Numbered from the stretch's first letter, positions 12,480-24,282 are shown. The stretch: 64,000 nucleotides of DNA from Toxonevra muliebris (GCA_963691655.1 OY829329.1:64970852-65034851), one strand, 5' to 3'. Translations and numbers: made by a program. Notes: generated by a model from the letters alone, not told the origin.

Positions 12480-13170
12480 AACACAGCAATATTTTCCTCC
12501 GTAAGCACTCTGCGCACACGGGTAGGTGTTAGAGTTAGAGTTGAGGGTGAGCTGAACCAAGCCAAGCAGTTACTTTCAAGGCCCTTTGTACTATATTCGA
12601 GATATAACCAGTAGAAGAAAGTAAAGAAACAGGAAGGATATTTGAGATGAGACGATATATAAATGGGAAGAAAAAAGTCTAAAGTCTAAAGTCTCTCAAG
12701 CTCGAACTGCATTGTTTCACTGATGACCTTTAGAAGCTCAGGGAGTGGAGTGAGCTACAGAAATAAAGCTCAGTAGTATCGACCTCCTCAAGACGAGATC
12801 GGAAAGTCGGATCAGTGATCACGCCCATGTTATGCCCGGTAATGACACTTACCAGTAATCTCAGGTCGCTGATTTTCTATTCGGTTGTCTAACGAAGCAC
12901 TTAGCAATTCTGCAAGAGCAAAGCGGAATTACACAGTCTTCGATGGCCAATTCATTCCTGTAATACCACAGTGTCCTAAAACCTATTTAACACATAACTT
13001 GTTGTGTTTTGCAAACACTATTTAAATTTTCCTTACTCTCGCTGACCAATTTCAAAGAGCTAATCCTGTCAGCCAGCAAAAGCCTTTAGTACAGCTTGGC
13101 CATCACTGCAGACGCCTACGGACATCTACAACTGTGGGCACTGTACTGACAACTGCTGGTATATCTGGAT
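12480..13170 (-). pseudogene. LINE fragment: decayed RNase H region
   Basis: On the minus strand VCSDGQAVLKAF (about 13090-13125) resembles the RNase H motif DSQAAL. Further on, GHCGITGMNW matches the GHxGIxGNExAD motif, followed by an ITG-containing stretch like the ITGH motif at the end of LINE RNase H domains. Frames change and stops intervene. This fits an old I/Jockey-group LINE 3' region. Alternative: coincidental motifs, but their correct order argues against it. Confidence 0.5.
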
Positions 13171-13469
13171 AAGTCCCACATCCTCTTCGTCACGCCAGAC
13201 TCGGTTTAGCCTGTGTCTGTAAGCCACTTTCAAGCACGATCTTTGGCCCCACGAAAGACAAGCTTCAAGTGTACTAGAAGTATCCACAATTAAATAGTAG
13301 CGCTAATATCTACTCGGATCCTACTACTTGGTTGCTGTCATGAATATGTAGACGGAGTAAGCTGTACATCGAAAAACTATAAACACAGCACACAGCCGAC
13401 AGCTTTGCAAATAAACTCTCACTCTTTTTAACGCAAGAAATGCCTCAAACTTATGCGATCGTTACAGAG
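13171..13469. other. unassigned, less AT-rich
   Basis: Composition resembles the flanking LINE fragments, and it may be part of the same decayed element, but no motif is readable. Confidence 0.3.
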
Positions 13470-13905
13470 ATGCTCGACTATCACCATTGACAGAAAAACC
13501 TGTTTATGGCCAAGAAAAACGCAGTATATCGAGCTACCTCACAATCGGCTCCAACGTGAACTGCAAAGAGCTGAGGAAAAAGGAAAAATGCCTTTTCAAA
13601 CTGAAGAAAATAGGGACTGAAAGACGTTAGCGCGAAGATAATGAAATTTTCGGTGCCACGAATGAGGCCAGAAAATTATTGGAAAAAAATTTGAACAATG
13701 GTTTTGGAAACCGGAGCGTCTTCCTGTAAGAACAAAAGCGGAAATCCGGAGACAGATATCCCGGATATTATGAGGTTATGGAATAAAAATTTCTCGCAAC
13801 TGCTTAATGGTGAAGACAGCAGAGTAACCTCAGCTATTCCGGAAACACCAACACTGTGCTTGAAATTAGTACTCAAAAATAGAGACAAACGGGGCATCTC
13901 TGACT
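13470..13905 (+). pseudogene. LINE fragment: linker between endonuclease and RT
   Basis: Plus-strand reading in shifting frames gives RLQRELQRAEEKGK, NEARKLLEKNLNNG and then, in the longest frame (13698-13931), a Cys/Lys stretch followed by LWNKNFSQLLNGEDS. The signature W..[HN]F..LLNGE is typical of the region just before the RT domain of non-LTR retrotransposons. The RT domain itself does not follow; sequence switches near 13905-13990 to a different LINE piece. Confidence 0.55.
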
Positions 13906-13989
13906 TTCGTATGGAGAAATCCGTTTTTTAATGTGTTGGGGTTGTTTTCGATGTGAAGTTTTCTTTTGTTCCGCATTTAAATTAAATCA

Positions 13990-14645
13990 TTCCTAAAGCG
14001 TATTCTATGCTAGCTTTTATCCGGCGCAATAGTTCACAGTTTTTTGATCCTTTTACGCTCAAAATACTGTTTACTTCCTTAGTAAGATCTCGGTTAGAAT
14101 ATGCAGCATTTATATGGAGGCCTCATTAACTCTATCATATTAATAGACTTGAACGGATTCAAAAAGTCTTTATTCGATTTGCATTGCGTAGTCTTCATTT
14201 TGCCGAACCCATTCCCTCTTACAATGCTAGTGGCATGCTCCTCAATTTAAAGCCCTTGAATAACAGAAGAACTATCTTGTCTCTTATGTTTGTTTATGAC
14301 ATCATTGTATGTTTTGTTGATTGTCCTGCTCTTCTAGAACTGATCAATTTTAATATTCCAACTAGAGATTTGCGTCATTCTACTTTACTTTATGTTGGGT
14401 TGCGACGCTCAAATTATGCCTTATTTGCTCCTATTTCTAGAGCCTTAACTGAGTTTAATTTTATTTCTAATTTCTTGGCTTTAGATTTCTCGGTTACTAA
14501 AGTTTCATTTAAAACCCTACTCAACGAATTCTATCCTTAAGCTTGCCTTAAATCTATTTTTATTTTTAATTAATTCAAAGTTACAATTTTTTTAGTCTGT
14601 AAGGAATTTTTATAACTTCCATTGACTCAAAGAAATAAATAAATA
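13990..14645 (+). pseudogene. LINE 3' end (Jockey/CR1-like RT C-terminus)
   Basis: From about 13995 one frame reads AYSMLAFIRRNS..., SLVRSRLEYAAFIWRPH, then after one stop (TAA near 14128) NRLERIQKVFIRFALRSLHF and on to the stop at 14538-14540. The RSRLEYAA.IW and R.E..Q..F.RFAL motifs are characteristic of the thumb region downstream of RT in Jockey- and CR1-type elements. The element ends after an AT-rich 3'UTR in a short TAAA-type tail (AAATAAATAAATAAT, about 14632-14648), the usual 3' terminus of such elements. It is 5' truncated and carries a nonsense codon. Confidence 0.7.
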
Positions 14646-14649
14646 ATAT

Positions 14650-16247
14650 CGCTGATTTCAGTCGGGTTTGTAGGTCTTATAGGTCCAAAAACGTTTTGAA
14701 TATTACATTACTGTATTTGACAAAGTTGTAGATTTTTTTACGACCAATAAATTTGCTGAACACACTATTACAAAAAAATTCCATTCAAATAGTTATTTCG
14801 ATTAAAATTATTATTATTATAAAATGTCGAGAAACGTTTTAATTTCGAGGCCTACGAGCCCGAAATCAGAAAAATTCAAAGGCGGATTTCTCTTAAACTA
14901 GAGCCAATCCAGCCAAAGGGTCGATGGACCTGAACTCGGTATACTCATACAAAAGTCACTCCCAAAGTGCCCCATGTCTCTTTTTTCGACTTGCACAGTG
15001 CTATCAATCAATTATAAGGAATTTTAATAGCCATCGCTCGGCTAAAAATAATGTAACAGTAAGGTTGGGGGCTCTCCTGCACAGTTTTTTGAAAGCAGAG
15101 GCAAAAAAAACTAACAAAAGGCATGTGCGAACTTTTATCCACACTATGGTCGGATGAAAACATATCTACTGAATGAAACCTTATTGCATTATACTCAATC
15201 GACAAGAAAAGAGAGCTCACGATCTATCTCAACTTCTGTGGGATAACACATCGTAATATAGCATACAAAGTCTCGTATGTTGCAACAGACTGAAGCCATA
15301 GCAATATTATGGATCACTTATACGGTGCAGTATCAGCTTTTGGTATCCTTGCGATGCTCATGAGATTTTTCCAAATGGCAAAACACAAACATCGACATCC
15401 CCAGCACTAGTTTTTACAAGAGCGTTGTGCTGCTGACACATGCTGTAGACATGGACATCATTCATCAACTGCAAAGAATCTTCGTGAAGAACGAATCTCA
15501 CTTAACTTACTTAGCTTTCAACTTCATCCATTTGCCGAAGCCTTGCATACCCTAAATAAATCAAATTTCCATTTCTTTTGACAATAAATGTTTTCAACGA
15601 AAGAAAAAAGGGCAGTCGCTAATGAAATATCCTGCCTGGGCCCGATCTTCTGATACCGATTTTTCTCAGAAAATTGTTGAATCGAAGGCTGAAACGAACC
15701 CTACAATAAATGCTAAATTACCGCTTTTTACTCGCAAGCCTGGTAAGCTTGACAACTGCGCTGGCTACGATAATGCCAGGTGAACAGGCTATAATAGCTA
15801 CCTGGTCGTTCCAACAGAAGAAGCTAAGCAGTGATCGCCATTGCATACATCTCAATTTGAAACACCAAAGTATAGCTATCTAATGCAATTGATTATTGTT
15901 GCTCGGGCACTTAAAATTCCATAAAAAATAATTCAAAATAATATAAACTGTTTAATCACGCAGTGTCAACTATTAAATTAAAGATATTAAATATTTTGTG
16001 GAAAAAAGAAAAAAATAAAACCAAAATATATTTCTTTTCTTTTTTTTTTTTTTTGTTGGCTAATTTTATATTTACGAGTGAAAATTCATTTCAAAAAATA
16101 TTTGTATATTTTTATAGCAAAAAAAAGAAGAAAGAAAAAAAAATTGAGAAAGAAAAATAAATTATAAAAACAAAAATATTTTCAATGTTTTCATAACTTT
16201 CACATACTATTCAAAATTGTTAGAGTATAAGTATAAGCGGATGTAGT
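14650..16247. other. unassigned spacer
   Basis: No domain recognised. 14900-15850 is less AT-rich than its surroundings, which suggests a further decayed mobile element, but no motif or inverted repeat supports a call. 15960-16160 is A/T-rich low complexity. Confidence 0.35.
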
Positions 16248-16564
16248 ATCCCAGCGGTAAATTGAAGCCCTAAAATGGCGCGAAGCAAGTGTTTAACTAC
16301 AAGCAGCCAAGTGCTCTAAAAGCACAGAAGTTGCATACTAATTTCAATATTGCATATTCTAGATGTCCTAGGAGAATAACGCTTGTTTACTGTAACACTT
16401 TTAACGCTAAACAAGTGCATCAATGGGTGCATTAGATAGGCACTTCCGCTCGTTCGTTCACTGCTCTTCGCGCTTGGTTGGTTGGTTAGTTGGTTAAGGT
16501 GGCTGACCCACAGCACAGTGAGCCACAATTAGCGCTATAACGCCGTTTTGAAACCACTTTCTCA

Positions 16565-16690
16565 CCGAACTGGAATTAATGCTGGACTCTTACTAACCCA
16601 CCCCGTGGAGTTTAGGTATCTTAGCAGATTCTTTTGACTGTCTGCCGAGCAATCGGACAAGCTATCGAGGAAATACTTTCCCAAGAACTT
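16565..16690 (-). pseudogene. LINE C-terminal fragment
   Basis: Minus-strand frame ending near 16562 contains KFLGKYFLDSLSD and NLLRYLNSTGWV. The pattern LGxxFL...LLxFLxSTGW is the usual extreme C-terminus of RNase H-bearing Jockey-group LINEs. Only about 40 residues are preserved and no tail is visible. Confidence 0.5.
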
Positions 16691-16934
16691 CGTGCTTGCT
16701 TTTGTTGAGAAAGAGAGGAGAGAGAAAAAAATATCGAATATCGATTCATGCATTCTTCAAGATAATACATATATACAAAAACAAATATAAAAATTAAGTA
16801 AAATAAAATGCACACACTTTTCATGAAAGCTAAGTCGTAAAAACTTAACTCTAAACTATATAACACGCGCTTCATGCTTATTCGCGTTTTTCGCGTAAGC
16901 GCATTCTACGCTTTCCGAAAAAAAGTTGAGAATA

Positions 16935-18223
16935 CGGAGTGAGATTGAAAAAATCTTATCACACGTTTTACCTAATCATTTTTTTTGGGTGTAAAATTTA
17001 AAAATTTCTTTGATCTAGTTATCTTTGAAAAATATGCCAGTTGTTATTTTTAATGACAAACATGTTGATTTATTGTGAGTTTGATCAAAATTAGTGAATA
17101 AAAAGAAGTACGTCTTAAAATTATTAAAAATTTTCAAAAAAATCCAAATTGGTCCTACAAATAATTGGCCAAAGAATTGAAGGTCTGCCGTCAAACTGTT
17201 TCCAATGTTATTAAACAATTTCAGGAGAATTTGACCATCGATAGGAAACCTGGTTTGGGAAGACCACAAGGACCACATGATATTGGAAAAGCCAAGAAAA
17301 TAGAAAGCATATTGAAAAGATCTCCAAATACATCTGGTAGAAAAGCTGCCCGGTTAACCCAGTGCTCTGACTACTTGGTGCGAAAAGTTTAAGCCAATGC
17401 AGGTTTGAAAACATACAAAGTCCAAAAAGTTCCACACAGGAATGCTACAAAAAATTTAGACGCCAAAAGTAGGGCTCGGAAATTAAAATCAAATTTCATA
17501 CAAAAATATTCATGTTGTATAATGGACGTCGAAACATATGTACTGGCAGATTTTACGCAGCTTCCGGGTCAAAATTTTTATGTTGCTGATGCTCGAGAAA
17601 ATGTCAAAGAACAATTTAGAATCCAAAAGCAAACAAAATTTCCAAAAAAAAATTACTGGTATGGCAAGCTATATGCAGTTGCGGCAAAAGAAGCCAGTCA
17701 TTTGTTACAGTGGGCTCTATAAATATCGAAATATAAATCAAAGAATGTTTGAAAAAAAAAGACTTCTTCCTTTCATAAGAGAGCACAATGTGTCCACATA
17801 TTTTTGGCCCGATTTGGCATCATGTCACTACGGCAAGAAAGCTCGGGAGTGGTACCAAAGTAATAACATAGTTTTTGTACCAAGAGAGGCCAATCCTCCA
17901 AATTGTCCGAAGCTAAGACCAGTGGAGAGATATTGGGCTCTTGTAAAAAGAAACTTAAAGAGCACAAAAAAGGTGTCCCAAAATATTGAAGATTTTAAAA
18001 GAAGATGGGCAAAAAGGTGTCTGAAACAACTATCAAATCTCTAATGGAAGGCTTACCAAAAAACGTCAACGAGTTCATAAATAGTGGCCAGAACTATAAA
18101 AGTTATATTTTTCTGTAATTTGTAAAATATTATCAATTAAATAAAAAAAAAAATCAAAACAAGATCAACCGTTTAAAAATTATTGAATTTTATATATGTT
18201 AAGATTTTTTCGATCTCACTCCT
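16935..18223 (+). mobile_element. full-length DD37E Tc1/mariner element, lineage 1 (dead)
   Basis: TA duplications at 16933-16934 and 18224-18225 flank inverted ends: left GGAGTGAGATTGAAAAAATC, right (minus strand) GGAGTGAGATCGAAAAAATC, one mismatch in more than 20 bases. The 1289-bp length is normal for this group. It carries the transposase pseudogene at 17036-18044. It sits inside the older hAT-like element. Confidence 0.85.
17036..18044 (+). pseudogene. DD37E Tc1/mariner transposase pseudogene, lineage 1
   Basis: DNA cut-and-paste transposase. An N-terminal helix-turn-helix region (LAKELKVCRQTVSNVIKQFQ) is followed by a GRP-type linker (GLGRPQG) and the catalytic domain. The second Asp lies in FWPDLASCHY (codon 17811-17813) and the Glu in LRPVERYWA (codon 17925-17927), with 37 residues between, i.e. 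DD37E. The first catalytic Asp is lost: the expected DDE reads DVE (17525-17533). Further breaks: stops at 17162-17164, 17390-17392 and 17734-17736, and two frameshifts consistent with single-A losses in A-runs near 17643-17651 and 17752-17760. Family DD37E is known from mosquitoes and other insects. Confidence 0.85.
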
Positions 18224-18562
18224 TAATTCAACTATCAACCCATTGTGGGCTCTTCGACGGCAAGGCATGGAGTTTGTGTCATACAAACACACTGATTTAA
18301 CTTTTTCGACGAACAAGAGAAAAGCGTTCAACGTCGGAGTGCGTGAAATGCGTGTTATTGTAACTCAGGGTTAACTCGCTTCGTTTCTCGCTCTGTGAAT
18401 CGTTCGTAACGTCTCGTTGAATGACTTGTTTTTATTGTTCGATTGAAAAATTTATTTGTTGCTCACATAGTTGCTTTGCAATTTTCAGTTGACATGATGA
18501 CCTTTCAACCACTTTTTAAGCGCCTAATTTTTAAGCACTTTTCCTTTAAAAACCGCTGGGAT

Positions 18563-20459
18563 GCACATATGTGTCTCAGTGTATGTGTTGATGTGTCTGT
18601 ATAAAGCCATATTTCTGCGTGCGTATAGCTTTTTCACATATTATTAAACTATTTTTGTATGTGTGTGTGTGTGTGTATTTGTAGGTGGTAACGATTGGTA
18701 CGGCGATTTCTACACATACTAAGTTCGTTATTTATTTGTAGCGTAAGCTGCTTCCATATTTCAATACTTCAAGTTTTCTATCGCTATTGCAGCAGCACCG
18801 CACAGCACAACACGCTCACAGGTATAAAAGAGCAGTGAAATCACAACAACAAAAGCAATAGCGAAACAAAAAAAAATAAGTAACTAAAGCGTTTGTTTTT
18901 TGCGCTTTTGCACTTTTGAGAAAAACTTTTGCAACAAGCACCAACAACAACAACAACAACAAGAACAACGTTTTATTGCCGCCAACGCTGCTTGATTTCT
19001 GCTTGACTTTCGATAGCGCAAGGTGTGTCTGTGTTTTATACTTTTGCACAGGCAGCAGCGGCAGCAGCAGCAGCAGATTCTCTTTTTGATTTTGAAATTT
19101 ATGCGCTTTCATTTTGTTGAAAAAAACTTTTGCAATAATTTCTCAAACGTTTTTGTGGTGAATTGAATCGCGAGGAAAACATTTTGCGGATGGCGACCAA
19201 AAACTTGAGCCACTTGCATCATGCTTTTCTGCTTCTGCTTCTTCTTCTTCTGCTTTTGCTTCTTCGTCATCTTCTTCTTCATATGCAATGCCAAACAAAC
19301 TTATGCACACGCGGAGCCCTTTGGCGTCTAACGCCATTGAAAAATTCTTTCATAACATGTAAAAGTTTCATAAAAGTTTAAACCCGCCCAAAAATGTTGG
19401 CAGCTGTTGGCTGTAACGCGGGGGTGTGAAACAACGGCACAATCAGGTACTTACACACACTTGCACATTTCTAGGGTGGGTGAAGGATGAGGAGAGGAGA
19501 CGTTACCCTGCAAGTGAATGCAGTTTTCTTTTACCATGACTGCTGTATACATTTTGATCTGGCAAGAGCATAGCACCTTGGAATTACTCATACACACACA
19601 CACACACACAGTCATGTATACATACATGCACCCATATTTAGTTGTATAAATATTTGGCATTTTAATTACAGACAAAATGTGTGTGTGTGTGTGTGAGTGT
19701 GTTTGTGTATTTACGCGGGCATAATTGAATTAATTTAGTTTGTACTACATTTACTTTTGGTAACAGGCAAATATGTACATACATATGCAGGTAAGAATCC
19801 ATGGTACCATTTGAGGGTAATGTACCCTCCCTTATGGAGAAGAGGAAACTATGTATATAACATCGCTTAAGGTAAAACGAGTTTACTTTAAAATAGTAAA
19901 AAATACGAGTTACTTAACATAAAAAGCTATTTTAATTTTGTTAATGGCTTAAATGAGGCAGCAGTAATAGCAATCGTTAAAATAAAAATAGACAAATGTT
20001 TAAACAATCTTCAAACAACATCAAATTTTGTGCGCCAATTGAAGTAAAAGAGTATTCAAGTATTAAGCTTTCGAGGAAATCGCACAAAATTCAATTTTAC
20101 TCCTCATATTACGCTAGATTTCTAAATCATAGAACGGAGTTTTGTGGTTAAAAATATTAGTCCGAATGAATCGAATCGAAGTTCATCCGGAACGGAACGG
20201 TCAGTAACTGTTCCCAATTCGTTGCGTTTTAATGTCCCTTAGTGCTTACTTGGAAAACCTGAACAATCTCAATTTGATTTTAGGTAATTTCCAGCAATTT
20301 TCATGCCATTCAACTGCTTTGCTTGTGACGTCACAAAATTTTAAAAATCTGCTTTTGAGAATTTCGAATAGCAGAGAATATCTACACTTAATAAGTACTT
20401 CAAAAAGAAATGTAAACCTCAGAAATTTGCTATGGATATTAATAGAATGCAAGCTGAAC
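18563..20459. other. non-coding with microsatellites
   Basis: (TG)n near 18659-18678, CAA repeats 18940-18962, CAG repeats 19051-19075, a CTT/GCTTCT trinucleotide tract at 19228-19280, (AC)n at 19594-19611 and (TG)n at 19676-19701. Apart from a TATA-like motif at 18822, nothing else was found. The TGACGTCA palindrome at 20326-20333 is a CRE-type site by sequence only. Confidence 0.45.
18822..18829 (+). promoter_or_regulatory. possible TATA box
   Basis: TATAAAAG in a locally less AT-rich stretch, followed by a CAA-rich leader-like sequence. No initiator at the proper spacing and no downstream coding exon are visible, so chance occurrence in AT-rich DNA is quite possible. Confidence 0.15.
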
Positions 20460-20463
20460 AAAT

Positions 20464-20717
20464 GAGCCGTTGCGTGCATGCGTGCGGGGTGTAAGTCAAA
20501 ATCAAAATCAAATCATTTTGAAAATACATTGGTTTTGTAGAAGTGTTATACAAAATAGGGCTCTTATAAAATTTATTTTCCCCGATGTATAGGCAGCTTT
20601 ATAGTACACATGTTCAATCTGTTGTAGGAAACTAAATGAGGCCAAAATTATTGCCTGAACGTTAAAATCCAAATAATAAAAATAACTGACTTACACCACT
20701 TTGGCATGCAACGGCTC
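20464..20717. mobile_element. MITE, 254 bp, about 34-bp TIRs
   Basis: The left end GAGCCGTTGCGTGCATG...GTGTAAGTCA is matched in inverse by TGACTTACACCAC...GCATGCAACGGCTC at the right; roughly 28 of 34 positions pair. AAAT flanks both ends (20460-20463 and 20718-20721), a possible 4-bp target duplication, though low in complexity. The interior is AT-rich without coding capacity. Superfamily not assigned. Confidence 0.65.
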
Positions 20718-20789
20718 AAATGATGCTAAATCGAAGCAGTCACGGGCGTTGGAAAATAGAAATCTTGCATGGAACTACCCTGGATCGAA

Positions 20790-21430
20790 ATACAGGGGAC
20801 ATTTTTCGATATGAATTTTGGAGTTCACATCCAAGCGTATGCTAACGATGTGTGCGTACTAATCTCGTGACGGTCCTTACAGACGGTGTGCATTAAAATG
20901 CAGGAAGTCTTGGGCAAAATCGAGGTTTGATGTGATCTGCAGGGTCTTTCAGTGAATCCTAATAAAATCACTTTAGTGCTTTTCACTAGGAAATGCAAGA
21001 AGTATGGCCTTTTACTACCAACAATGACAGAGAATAACGCTGCAGTTGTCTTTTGAAGTTAAATATTTAGGGGTAACCTTAGATTGCAAACTGTTATGGA
21101 AGACGCACGTCGAGCTGAAGGACCCGCTTTCGGCAAGACTTAGGGGTCTGAATCCAGCTCTGATATACTGGTTATCCATTGCTCTTGTGAGACCTATTGT
21201 CACGTATGCCTTGGTTAAGTTCACAGTATCCTCTCTGACCAGGCTTCAGAGAAGTGGGCGCCTGGATATCACTAGTGCAATGTGTACTACATTATTTGGT
21301 GATGCCCTCTATGCCGTGCTTGACTTGCTCCCTCTGAGTTTTCAAATCCGTAAAGAAGCGATGAGAGCGGCCTAGAAACTTCGGTTAAATGGAGTTTGGC
21401 ATGTCGAGGCGGATATAGGGCACAGTTAGA
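20790..21430 (+). pseudogene. non-LTR reverse transcriptase fragment
   Basis: Plus-strand reading in broken frames shows HIQAYANDVCVLIS, where the RT catalytic YADD has become YAND, then LQGLSVNPNKITLVLFTRKC and KYLGVTLDCKLLWKTHVE (from about 21056). The order (F/Y)ADD, GL.VN..KT..V.FTR, YLGV.LD..L.W..H is diagnostic of Jockey/R1-group LINEs. The frame 21046-21375 runs on through the thumb (LVRPIVTYA). 5' and 3' truncated, with stops near 20868 and 20929. Confidence 0.75.
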
Positions 21431-21479
21431 TATACCACTAGTTGTTAGTACAGTACCGAAGCTAATTTTGGATCAAAAT

Positions 21480-21915
21480 AGAGACCAAAAATAGGGCAAA
21501 AAAAAAAACAACGAAGCACAAAATTTCAACAGAACTGACTGGTTCATAGATGGCGCTCTAGTACAAAATAAAATCCCACTTTTCCCTGATTTTTTTGCTG
21601 CAGGGCACTCTTTAGAATGAGCTTTCTGCCCCAAAAGATCTGATTCTGGTGTGCAAAATTTCAACGCAATCGATCGGTCTATAGATGGTGCTCAATTTTT
21701 TTAACCTTAGCACTGAAACGCCATCTATGGACCTCCCGATTTTGTTTAAATTTTGTACACCGAATTTTTTTTTTTTTTTTGCCCAAGAAACCTATTTTCG
21801 GTGTCTTTTTGGATCCAAAAAATATTCCATTCCAAAAGGGGTTCCGCAGCAAAAGTTAGTAAAGTTGAACTTGTATTTTTTTTTTTTTTTGTTAATGTTT
21901 TAAATGGCGTACCCT
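21480..21915. repeat. mixed direct/inverted repeat block
   Basis: A unit containing CAAAATTTCAAC...TAGATGG.GCTC occurs at 21519-21554 and 21655-21692 in the same orientation. It appears a third time inverted near 21719-21765 (CGCCATCTATGG...AAATTTTGTAC). The inverted arm extends through a TTTTTGCTGC-containing part (21590-21602) that pairs with GCAGCAAAAG at 21847-21856. The arrangement is that of a fold-back element; ends were not defined. Confidence 0.55.
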
Positions 21916-22220
21916 GAACACTCCAGATCAACTGCTAGTTTTTCAGTCACTTCTTCCCTCGAGACCATTTGCGTATTTTACCTGTTGTTGTTGTTGCAAT
22001 TACCTATATACATGGCAACATTTACTACACGACTTTTTCTACCCTAGATCGGCCACAATTCTGTTTTTTTTCAGGGACATAAGAGTTAACCAATGTTGGA
22101 AAAAATCACTAAATAATTATTAAATTATAATTTTTTTTAAATTTGTTGCGAATAATTGTTTTAAATGACCAATACTTTTTTAGTCTTTCATAACCATTAT
22201 AAAGAAAAATGTATGTTTTT

Positions 22221-22533
22221 ACTACTATTATGGCACAACAGCCCATGGAGGGCCAAAGCCGAGCTTTTTCGCATCTATTCATGTTGTGTGAGTTATATTT
22301 ATACACGAATAGAAGGGACCTACAGTTTTATGCAGGGTCCGAACGGCGAAGTGAAAAGCTTTTCATAGGCATTTTTTACTCTTGGAGGTTTGCCATTGCC
22401 AGCCAAGAGATGGTGCCGTATAGAAAAAATTTTATTTTTTCTATTTTTTGATTTTTGCGCGTGCCGAGATATGAACCCGGGTACCTCTGCGCAGCAGTCC
22501 AACACACTAACCACTAGGCTACTGCGACCACAA
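22221..22533 (-). mobile_element. tRNA-derived SINE, family a, 313 bp
   Basis: A perfect 10-bp target duplication GTATGTTTTT flanks it (22211-22220 and 22534-22543). Minus-strand reading begins with a tRNA-like head: box A TAGCCTAGTGG (22511-22521) and box B GGTTCATATCT (22467-22477). It continues with a core containing GGCAATGGCAAACCTCC, GCCGTTCGGA and AAACTGTAGGTCC, similar to the core of family b SINEs here despite a different head. Pol III promoter function is inferred from the boxes. Confidence 0.8.
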
Positions 22534-22730
22534 GTATGTTTTTGGTTATTCATAATGGTTATAAAAAAGAAAATATTTTTTTTAAATAAGAAAATTTTGT
22601 TTTGGTTATTCATAACCAATATTAATAAGAAATGCAAGGTAAGCGAAAACTGTATTTATATGCACAACCAAAAAAACAAAAAAAGTATTTATAATGGTTA
22701 TGAAAGACCAAAAAGAACAATGGTTTTTTT

Positions 22731-22848
22731 AATTGGTTATGAATAACCAAAATAAAATTTTCTTATTTTAATTGATTATGAATAACCAAAATAAAATTTT
22801 CTTATTTTAATTGATTATGAATAATCAAAAAAAAAATTCTTATTTATA
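22731..22848. repeat. 39-bp tandem repeat, about 2.8 copies
   Basis: Unit starts AATTGATTATGAATAACCAA; copies begin at 22731, 22770 and 22809, the first two nearly identical, the third decaying. Confidence 0.8.
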
Positions 22849-22930
22849 ATATGGAAGACAAAAAAATTAATTGGTGGCATTATAATTATTTTTACCACAA
22901 CCAATTAAATCTTAAACAAAAAATCACAAC

Positions 22931-24282
22931 TATTTTGGGTCCCTGGTTTTTTTTTTTTTTTTTTTTGAGACTCAGTCAGAATATGAAATTCTACTATCAT
23001 TGAGTCCGTTGAAACGTCAGTTAGTTTTCATGAAAGAGATTTCTCGTATTTTCCCAATCTTTTGTTTAACTCTTCAAAACAGAAATTTTTAATTTTTGCT
23101 TTTTAAGCACATCTATCTATTTTCCACTTGACACCAAAACGAAAAACATTTAATTTCCCTCCCGAAAACACACAAAAACTTTAAAAAGATTACACTACAA
23201 AATTACAACACAATCAGCAATTTTTGTCTGGCAAAAACATCAAAAGCCAAATTGTTTCTTAAATTACAAGAAAACACAAAAAAACGAACGAACAACATAA
23301 AAAAAGAATTAAGGCTGCATAGCATATTTAAAAACACCCCAGGATACAAAAAAAAAACAAAAACCAAAAACAAAACTAAAAATTAAAAATTACATAAGAA
23401 AGTTGTGAGGAACTTTTGCAACTTTTTCTTCCTCCCGCCAACACCGCCATCAGCGCCATCGCCATTGCCACCATCACGAGGCATTTACAACGAATATTCA
23501 CCACATTCAACATTTCTTCTTTTTCTTCTTCTTCTGATTTTTCTTTTTCTTCTACTTCATACAAAGTGTTGGGAATATCCGCGTTCATTGCTTGAGTATA
23601 GTTCGTTATATGCTGCTAAATGTTGTTGCTGCCGATGCTACAGACACACAGCAACATAACAACAATAACAACGGCAACTATGGCGGCTGCTGTGTTTGCT
23701 GCTTTGTTGCTACTGTATGTTGTTGCTGTCAGAAACTTCGCCACGGACGTGACATGAAAATCAGTGTGATGAAAAATACTAAATCGTGACTAAAATTTTT
23801 TATTTTAACACAAAATAATAATAAAAAAATAGAATAAAAGAAAAAATATAAGAAAATCATAAGAAGCAGGAAATTTTGTTAAACGAACGCAACGAAATGA
23901 AAGCCGAACAAAGTTGAATATATAAAATAAAAAATAAAAATATAATATACGAATGTATGTAGATAAAAACGTCAGCAATAAGGAAAGTAATATGAATCCC
24001 ATAGCAGCAGCATCTATTTCGCAATGTACCTACAACATAAAACACACACTCAACACACACACATGCACATAAACGTACCTACACTAATACTTGCATACAG
24101 TTTTTCATACACTTGAAGAAAAAATTTTACATGAAATTGATGGAGAATTTAACCTGCTCAGAATTTAATCTTGTCAGGCCAAAATTTTCAAAATTGAAAA
24201 AATCCGCATAAATTTCAAAACGAAGCAGAATTTCATATCTCTTGAAAATAAGAATGAAATATTTCAAAAACTATAATATTAA
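22931..24282. other. AT-rich non-coding DNA
   Basis: No gene recognised. A-rich stretches near 23280-23400, a TTCTTCTTC tract at 23515-23560 and CAA/GCTG words at 23620-23730. Nothing else supported. Confidence 0.45.

Larger units (their letters stand above)
16248..18562. mobile_element. old hAT-like element, interrupted by a DD37E transposon
   Basis: ATCCCAGCGGT at 16248-16258 is matched in inverse by ACCGCTGGGAT at 18552-18562. Weaker similarity continues inward for about 50 bases (a TAAAA..GGCGC..AAGTG order on both sides), so this is more than a chance 11-mer. The CAGCGG core is hAT-like. No 8-bp target duplication is evident. The interior holds a LINE C-terminal fragment and the DD37E element, both of which would be later insertions. 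Confidence 0.4.
22085..22930. mobile_element. palindrome-rich AT element hosting a SINE
   Basis: TAGTCTTTCATAACCATTAT near 22181-22200 pairs with ATAATGGTTATGAAAGACCA at 22691-22710, and a 39-bp unit starting AATTGGTTATGAATAACC repeats nearly three times (22731, 22770, 22809). The unit's GGTTAT(G)AATAACC is itself close to a palindrome. Outer ends are not sharply defined. A SINE lies inside (22221-22533). Confidence 0.5.

Noticed and set aside
19109..19337. Acidic Glu/Ala-rich peptide on the minus strand
   Set aside because: Translation of a CTT/GCT trinucleotide tract; no supporting start or splice context.
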